Below, one piece after another: positions 59,565 to 64,000 of a DNA stretch of 64,000 nucleotides. The stretch spans positions 2,446,501 through 2,510,500 of the forward strand of contig NZ_CP107942.1 of assembly GCF_036053395.1 (NCBI RefSeq), written 5' to 3'. A program made the translations under genes and the position numbers. This DNA comes from Actinoplanes sp. NBC_00393. Lineage in GTDB: Bacteria > Actinomycetota > Actinomycetes > Mycobacteriales > Micromonosporaceae. The notes under the pieces were generated by a model. The model saw only the letters and a program-made list of their open reading frames with translations, searched no databases and was not told where the DNA came from. Within the stretch, counting starts at the first letter, position 1, and each line of letters opens with the position of its first letter.

Positions 59565-60580
59565 GCGCGTGATCGCCCGGGAGCCTGCACCATGAGGTTC
59601 GATCCCAGGGCGCGCAGGAAGTCCGGGGCGTCGAAGATCGCGCCGGCGGAGAGGACTCCGGTGGCCTTGGTGCGGTCGGTGAGGATGCGGTCGACGGCCT
59701 CGACTGCCAGTGGCGCGGTGATGGCGTAGATGTCCTGGCCTTCGGCGATCACCCGGCGCTCTTCGTCGCCACGGCGAATCAGGACGTCGATCACGAATGT
59801 CTGGTCGGAACGACCGAGTGAGTCGACCGCGGTCGGGGCTGCGGCGTTGGCGTAAAGGTCCGCTGCTGCCTTGGCGGTCATGTAGGTGCGGACCTCGGGC
59901 ACGTGAAGGTGGCTGGGGACGGTGACCACGTCGGCCATCGTGAACTCGGCGATCACGTCCTGCGGGCCCAGCGGCGCGGGGAACGGCCACGAGACCGTTG
60001 GGAGCGCGTCGTCGTGGTACTGCAGGGTGCCGCCGGTGAAGCGGACCCGCCGGCCGCCTCGGCGCTCGCCCGAGATCACACCTGAGGCCACGGTGCCGCC
60101 GGTGGGGTGCCAGCTGCTCAGGCCGTACGCGACATGGACCTCGTCCGCCGAGGGCCAGTCGCCCATGACGGCGGTGACCAGGAGGTCACCGAGGCCGCCG
60201 TAGAAAGCCATGGCCGGCACCACGATCGCGCCGTCGGCTCGGGCGCGGTCGGCGTAGTGCGCGAAGGTGTCGGCGTTGGCTTCGATTTCGGCCGCGACAT
60301 CGATGTACGGGATTCCGGCGCGCAGAGCCGCCTCAACAAGCGGCCCGGCAGTCGTAGCGAACGGCCCGGCCGTGTTGATCACCGCCGCCGCACCCGCGAG
60401 CGCCCGGTCGAGCGCGGCTGGATCGTCTGCCGACGCCTGGCGCGCTTCGATGCCTGTCAGCGACCGCAGCTTGTCCGCATCGCGCCCGACCGCGAGAGGC
60501 ACATAGCCGCGCGAGGCCAGCTCCGCGACGACGAATCGGCCGGTGTGTCCATACGCTCCGTAAACCGCTACCTGTGTCAT
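59561..60580 (-). CDS. Saccharopine-dehydrogenase-like (trans-acting enoyl reductase type) protein
   Basis: 339-residue NAD(P)-dependent protein: Rossmann motif YGAYGHTGRFVV, INTAGPFATTAGPLVEAAL and GIPYIDVAAEIEA, characteristic of the saccharopine dehydrogenase/mycobacterial trans-acting enoyl reductase family. Substrate unknown. ATG at 60580. It converges with the conflict operon so tightly that both stop codons lie in one CTAG (59561-59564). Confidence 0.88.
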   Translation of the reverse strand: MTQVAVYGAYGHTGRFVVAELASRGYVPLAVGRDADKLRSLTGIEARQASADDPAALDRALAGAAAVINTAGPFATTAGPLVEAALRAGIPYIDVAAEIEANADTFAHYADRARADGAIVVPAMAFYGGLGDLLVTAVMGDWPSADEVHVAYGLSSWHPTGGTVASGVISGERRGGRRVRFTGGTLQYHDDALPTVSWPFPAPLGPQDVIAEFTMADVVTVPSHLHVPEVRTYMTAKAAADLYANAAAPTAVDSLGRSDQTFVIDVLIRRGDEERRVIAEGQDIYAITAPLAVEAVDRILTDRTKATGVLSAGAIFDAPDFLRALGSNLMVQAPGRSRA

Positions 60581-60638
60581 GCAGAAGATCTTTCCGCCAC
60601 CGTGACAACCCGGCCAGTGTCCGGAACGACATGACCCA

Positions 60639-60644
60639 TACAAT
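60639..60644 (+). promoter_or_regulatory. -10 box for the GlxA-type regulator gene
   Basis: TACAAT (60639-60644) lies seven bases before the ATG at 60652, supporting a leaderless transcript starting there and disfavouring the upstream ATG at 60631. Confidence 0.55.
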
Positions 60645-60651
60645 TTCCGAC

Positions 60652-61587
60652 ATGAGATCCGTTGCGGTCGCCGCCACCGACGGGATGCTGCATTTCGAGT
60701 TGGCGCTCGCCTACGAGGTCTTCGGCTCGAAGCCCGACGCCGTCGACGGCCCTTGGTATGACGTCACGGTTTGCGGCGCGAAACCCGTACGGATCGGGCG
60801 GTTCCTGGTGGAGCCGGACTGCGGCCTGGACCGGCTCGCCCAGGCCGGCACCGTGATCGTCCCCGCCCTGGCGGACGTCGACGCCGACCCGCCGGCCGAC
60901 CTGGTGGCTGCCGTCCGCGAGGCGCACGAGCGTGGCGCGCGGGTGGTGTCGCTGTGCACCGGCGTGTTCGTGCTCGCCGCCGCGGGTCTGCTCGACGGGC
61001 TCGGCGCGACCACCCACTGGGCGCACACCGAGCAGCTCGCCGCGCGGTATCCGCAGGTCAAGGTCGATCCGGATGTGCTCTACGTCGACAACGGCAGCGT
61101 GCTGACCTCGGCCGGCAAGGCTGCGGCGATGGATCTGTGCCTGCATCTGGTCCGCCGGGACCACGGACCGGCGATCGCCAACGTGGTCGCCCGCCGCCTG
61201 GTCGTGCCGCCGCATCGGGCCGGGGGCCAGGCGCAGTTCGTCAGTACGCCGGTGCCGGCCCAGGACGGACATCCGCTGTCGGAGCTTCTGCCGTGGGTGA
61301 TGCGGCGCCTCGACGAGCCGCTGACCGTCGAGGATCTGGCCCGGCAGGCGAACATGAGTTCCCGTCATCTGGCCCGGCACTTCCGCTCGATCACCGGCAC
61401 CACGCCGCTGCAGTGGCTGCTCACCCAGCGGATCCGCCGCGCGCAGGAGCTGCTGGAGTCGACCGATGACAGCGTGGACAGCATCGCGGAGGCGGCGGGG
61501 ATGGGTACGGCCACGACGCTGCGCCGCCACTTTCAGCGCACGGTCGGCGTACCACCGGACGCCTACCGCCGCACCTTCCGCACCTGA
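60652..61587 (+). CDS. GlxA-family transcriptional regulator (DJ-1/PfpI + AraC HTH)
   Basis: 311-residue regulator: N-terminal class I amidotransferase-like/DJ-1 domain with the nucleophile-elbow motif VVSLCTGVFVLAAAG, and a C-terminal AraC double HTH (LTVEDLARQANMSSRHLARH ... DSVDSIAEAAGMGTATTLRRHF). The DJ-1 part is normally a ligand sensor. It may control the divergent reductase 71 bp away (inference). Start 60652 chosen for the -10 box; 60631 is possible. Confidence 0.93.
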   Translation: MRSVAVAATDGMLHFELALAYEVFGSKPDAVDGPWYDVTVCGAKPVRIGRFLVEPDCGLDRLAQAGTVIVPALADVDADPPADLVAAVREAHERGARVVSLCTGVFVLAAAGLLDGLGATTHWAHTEQLAARYPQVKVDPDVLYVDNGSVLTSAGKAAAMDLCLHLVRRDHGPAIANVVARRLVVPPHRAGGQAQFVSTPVPAQDGHPLSELLPWVMRRLDEPLTVEDLARQANMSSRHLARHFRSITGTTPLQWLLTQRIRRAQELLESTDDSVDSIAEAAGMGTATTLRRHFQRTVGVPPDAYRRTFRT

Positions 61588-61600
61588 CCGAGACGCCGCA

Positions 61601-61606
61601 TAGGGT
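61601..61606 (+). promoter_or_regulatory. -10 box for rph
   Basis: TAGGGT (61601-61606) is six bases before the rph ATG at 61613, the leaderless arrangement also seen at 53253. No rifamycin-associated element is visible in the 25-bp gap to the upstream gene. Confidence 0.55.
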
Positions 61607-61612
61607 GGTCGG

Positions 61613-64000
61613 ATGAGCGTGCTGCTGGGTCTAGACGAGATCGACCGGGCGCACGTCGCGGCCGTCGGTGGCAAGGGCGCCCACCTGGGCGAGTTGTCCC
61701 GGATCGACGGGGTTCGGGTGCCGGCCGGGTTCTGTGTGACCACGGACGCGTTCCAGCAGGTCGTCGCGGACGCGCTGAGGCTCGGTGGGCTAGTGGGCGT
61801 CGACCCGGACGACTGGGAGGCGATCCGCGCGGAGAGCGCGGAGGTTCGCCGGATCATCGAGGGCATCACCATCCCCGATGATCTCGCCGCGGCTGTCACC
61901 CGCGCGCTCAAACCGGGCGCCGCGTACGCCGTGCGGTCCAGCGCGACCGCCGAGGACCTGCCGACCGCCTCGTTCGCCGGGCAGCAGGACACCTATCTGA
62001 ACGTGACCGGCACCGCCGAGATCCTGCGGCACATCGTTCTCTGCTGGGCGTCGCTGTTCACCGAGCGGGCCGTGACCTACCGGCTGCGCAACGGGTTCGA
62101 CCATCGGCAGGTCCGGATGGCGGTGGTCGTACAGGAAATGGTGTTTCCGCAGGTCTCCGGCATCCTCTTCACGGCCGACCCGGTCACCGGCAACCGTCGG
62201 GTTGCCACCGTGGACGCGGGCTTCGGTCTCGGCGAGGCCCTGGTCTCCGGCCTGGTGAACCCGGACGTGTTCGCCGTGCGTGACGGCGAGATCGTGGCCC
62301 GGACGATCGCCGTCAAGGAGCGTGCCGTCGAGCCGTTGCCGGACGGCGGCATAGGGCAGGTCGCGGTCGACCCGCAGCGCAGGCAGGAGCCGGCGCTGAC
62401 CGATGCGCAGGTCGTGCAGCTCGTGCGGCTGGGCCGGCGGATCGAGGCGCACTTCGGCCGCCCGCAGGACATCGAGTGGTGCCTGGCCGACGGCGAGTTC
62501 CAGATCGTGCAGAGCCGGCCGATCACCACGCTGTTCCCCGTACCGGAGGTCGGCGACCAGGAGAATCACGTCTACCTCTCGGTCGGGCACCAGCAGATGA
62601 TGACCGACCCGATGAAGCCGCTGGGCCTGTCCTGCTGGCGGCTGACCGCCCTGGCGCCGATGCTCGAGGCCGGCGGGCGGCTGTTCGTCGACAGCACCGC
62701 GATGCTCGCCTCACCCGTACGCCGGGCCGGTTTCCTCGACATGGCGGGCCGGACCGATCCGCTGACCAGGGACGCGCTGCAGACCATCCTGGACCGCGGC
62801 GACTTCGTGCCGACGCTGCCCGATACGGGTCCTGCCCGGCCGCCGCAGGGTGGCCCGGCCGAGCCGATCGAGACCGATCCGGCCATCGTCGCCGGGCTGA
62901 TCGAGCGCAGCGAGAAGTCCATCGCCGCCCTGCGGGCCGACATCGGGGCGTACTCCGGGCCCGCGCTGTTCGACTTCCTGCTCGAGGCGTTCCAGGAGCT
63001 CAAGCGGGTTCTCAAGGATCCGCGGAGCATGCAGGCGATCATGGCGGGCATGGAGGCCACCTGGTGGCTCAACGACCATCTGCAGGAGTGGCTGGGGGAG
63101 AAGAACGCGGCCGACACGCTGACGTTGTCGGCGCCGGGGAACATCACCTCGGAGATGGGGCTGGCGCTGCTCGACGTCGCGGACGTGATCCGGCGGTATC
63201 CGGAAGCGGCCGAGATCCTTCAGGGCGACGACTTCCTGGAACGGTTGCCTGCCGAGGCCCGGCAGGCCATCGAGGCCTATCTGGATCGGTACGGGGTGCG
63301 CTGCGTCGGCGAGATCGACATCACCCGGCCGCGGTGGAGTGAGCAGCCGGCCACCCTCGTGCCGGTGATCCTCGACAACGTCCGGACCTTCGAGCCGGGC
63401 GCTGCCGCGCGGCGCTTCGAGCAGGGCCGGGAGGCGGCGGCGCGCAAGGAACAGGAGGTGCTGTCGCGCCTGCGGGAGCTGCCGGACGGGGAGCAGAAGG
63501 CGGCGGAGACCAAGCGGATGATCGACCGGGTGCGGACCTTCGTCGGCTACCGGGAGTACCCGAAGTACGACATCATCAGCCGCCACTTCGTCTTCAAGCA
63601 GGCGCTGATGAGGGAGGCCGACCGTCTGGTCCGGGCCGGTGTGCTTGCGCACCGGGAGGACATCTTCTACCTCAGCTTTCCGGAACTGCACGAGGTGGTG
63701 CGTACGCAGCAGGTGGACCGGGAGCTCATCCGCCGCCGCGAGGAGGAGTTCCGGACGTTCCAGGCGCTGCCCACGCCGCGGGTTCTCACCTCGGAGGGCG
63801 AGGCGCTGTCGGGGGCGTACCGGCGTGACGACGTGCCGGCCGGCGCCCTGGTCGGCCTGGCGGTCTCGGCCGGAACCGTCGAGGGCCGGGCCCGCGTCAT
63901 CCTGGACATGGCCCAGGCCGATCTGGAGGCCGGCGACATCCTGGTGACGTCGTTCACCGACCCCAGCTGGTCGCCGTTGTTCGTCGCGGTCGCCGGCCTG
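61613..64000 (+). CDS. rph: Rifamycin phosphotransferase (3' end outside window)
   Basis: 796 residues are visible of a protein usually about 860-870 long. The ATP-binding domain (AVVQEMVFPQVSGILFTADP, AGFGLGEALVSGLVNPDVF) is followed by the diagnostic SVGHQQMMTDPMKPLG of the rifampicin-binding domain and, near the window end, the beginning of the His swivelling domain (GTVEGRARVILDMAQ ... FTDPSWSPLF). The catalytic His lies just beyond the window. The enzyme inactivates rifamycins by phosphorylating the ansa chain, using ATP with release of AMP. ATG at 61613 is probably leaderless. Confidence 0.93.
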   Translation, partial: MSVLLGLDEIDRAHVAAVGGKGAHLGELSRIDGVRVPAGFCVTTDAFQQVVADALRLGGLVGVDPDDWEAIRAESAEVRRIIEGITIPDDLAAAVTRALKPGAAYAVRSSATAEDLPTASFAGQQDTYLNVTGTAEILRHIVLCWASLFTERAVTYRLRNGFDHRQVRMAVVVQEMVFPQVSGILFTADPVTGNRRVATVDAGFGLGEALVSGLVNPDVFAVRDGEIVARTIAVKERAVEPLPDGGIGQVAVDPQRRQEPALTDAQVVQLVRLGRRIEAHFGRPQDIEWCLADGEFQIVQSRPITTLFPVPEVGDQENHVYLSVGHQQMMTDPMKPLGLSCWRLTALAPMLEAGGRLFVDSTAMLASPVRRAGFLDMAGRTDPLTRDALQTILDRGDFVPTLPDTGPARPPQGGPAEPIETDPAIVAGLIERSEKSIAALRADIGAYSGPALFDFLLEAFQELKRVLKDPRSMQAIMAGMEATWWLNDHLQEWLGEKNAADTLTLSAPGNITSEMGLALLDVADVIRRYPEAAEILQGDDFLERLPAEARQAIEAYLDRYGVRCVGEIDITRPRWSEQPATLVPVILDNVRTFEPGAAARRFEQGREAAARKEQEVLSRLRELPDGEQKAAETKRMIDRVRTFVGYREYPKYDIISRHFVFKQALMREADRLVRAGVLAHREDIFYLSFPELHEVVRTQQVDRELIRRREEEFRTFQALPTPRVLTSEGEALSGAYRRDDVPAGALVGLAVSAGTVEGRARVILDMAQADLEAGDILVTSFTDPSWSPLFVAVAGL

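Overview
The window is very GC-rich DNA from a filamentous-type actinobacterium, most likely a member of the Micromonosporaceae (Actinoplanes-like); that placement is inferred from codon bias, the many two-component and LuxR-type regulators, leaderless TANNNT promoters and the gene families present, not from a marker gene. No rRNA, tRNA, transposase, integrase or CRISPR array was seen. It reads as an accessory/regulatory stretch of chromosome rather than a mobile element.

Layout. 1-1664: NarL/DesK-type two-component pair (regulator cut by the window edge). 1809-4900: AhpD-like protein, small membrane protein and a membrane-anchored multicopper oxidase in one operon. 5692-10361: LacI regulator, a hypothetical gene, a three-gene membrane/hydrolase operon and a methyltransferase. 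10571-12851: GntR(YtrA)-ABC-permease operon. 12959-17680: hypothetical gene, Tat-exported esterase, orphan sensor kinase and secreted GH5 glycosidase. 17812-21325: coiled-coil membrane protein, a frameshifted ATP-grasp gene and a second NarL/DesK pair. 21472-23921: DUF418 membrane protein facing an operon of TraR/DksA-like, actin-like and degenerate SpoIIAB-like proteins. 24398-28511: DUF4097, serine beta-lactamase family, GNAT, bile-acid symporter family and RibD/DHFR-like genes. 28496-34344: AraC regulator, a 0.65-kb minisatellite, methyltransferase/LLM oxidoreductase pair, alpha/beta hydrolase and an ECF41-type sigma factor with a matching promoter in front of the divergent flavoprotein. 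34341-39365: small membrane and lipoproteins, an OmpR/EnvZ-type pair with a PepSY target gene, YCII protein. 39369-42268: large LuxR (LAL) regulator coupled to a 64-residue ORF. 42609-47627: sulfotransferase, SnoaL-like, AI-2E-family transporter, DUF1152 and small genes. 47834-53165: P-loop kinase, alcohol dehydrogenase, DUF6461-like protein, and an MFS exporter with a divergent TetR. 53265-59564: a four-gene overlapping operon encoding a trypsin-like protease, a MoxR AAA+ ATPase, a vWA protein and a 982-residue protein with two EAD1-like and two ubiquitin-like (beta-grasp) domains plus TPRs. 59561-64000: saccharopine-dehydrogenase-like reductase, GlxA-type regulator and rifamycin phosphotransferase rph (cut by the window end).

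The strongest candidate for an unusual system is the 53265-59564 operon. Its parts match the components of NTP-dependent vWA-MoxR conflict systems (regulated protease, AAA+ chaperone, vWA adaptor, EAD/TPR sensor), but the arrangement with a tandem EAD1-beta-grasp duplication is one I do not recognise as a described architecture. A second theme is tandem-repeat expansion. At least three convergent or tandem gene junctions (12.8, 47.7 and 48.5 kb) carry arrays in which the 3' end of a neighbouring gene, stop codon included, has been copied several times; two genes (29975-30841 and 48536-49690) carry in-frame repeat insertions; and 29.3-29.95 kb holds ten copies of a 62-64 bp unit.
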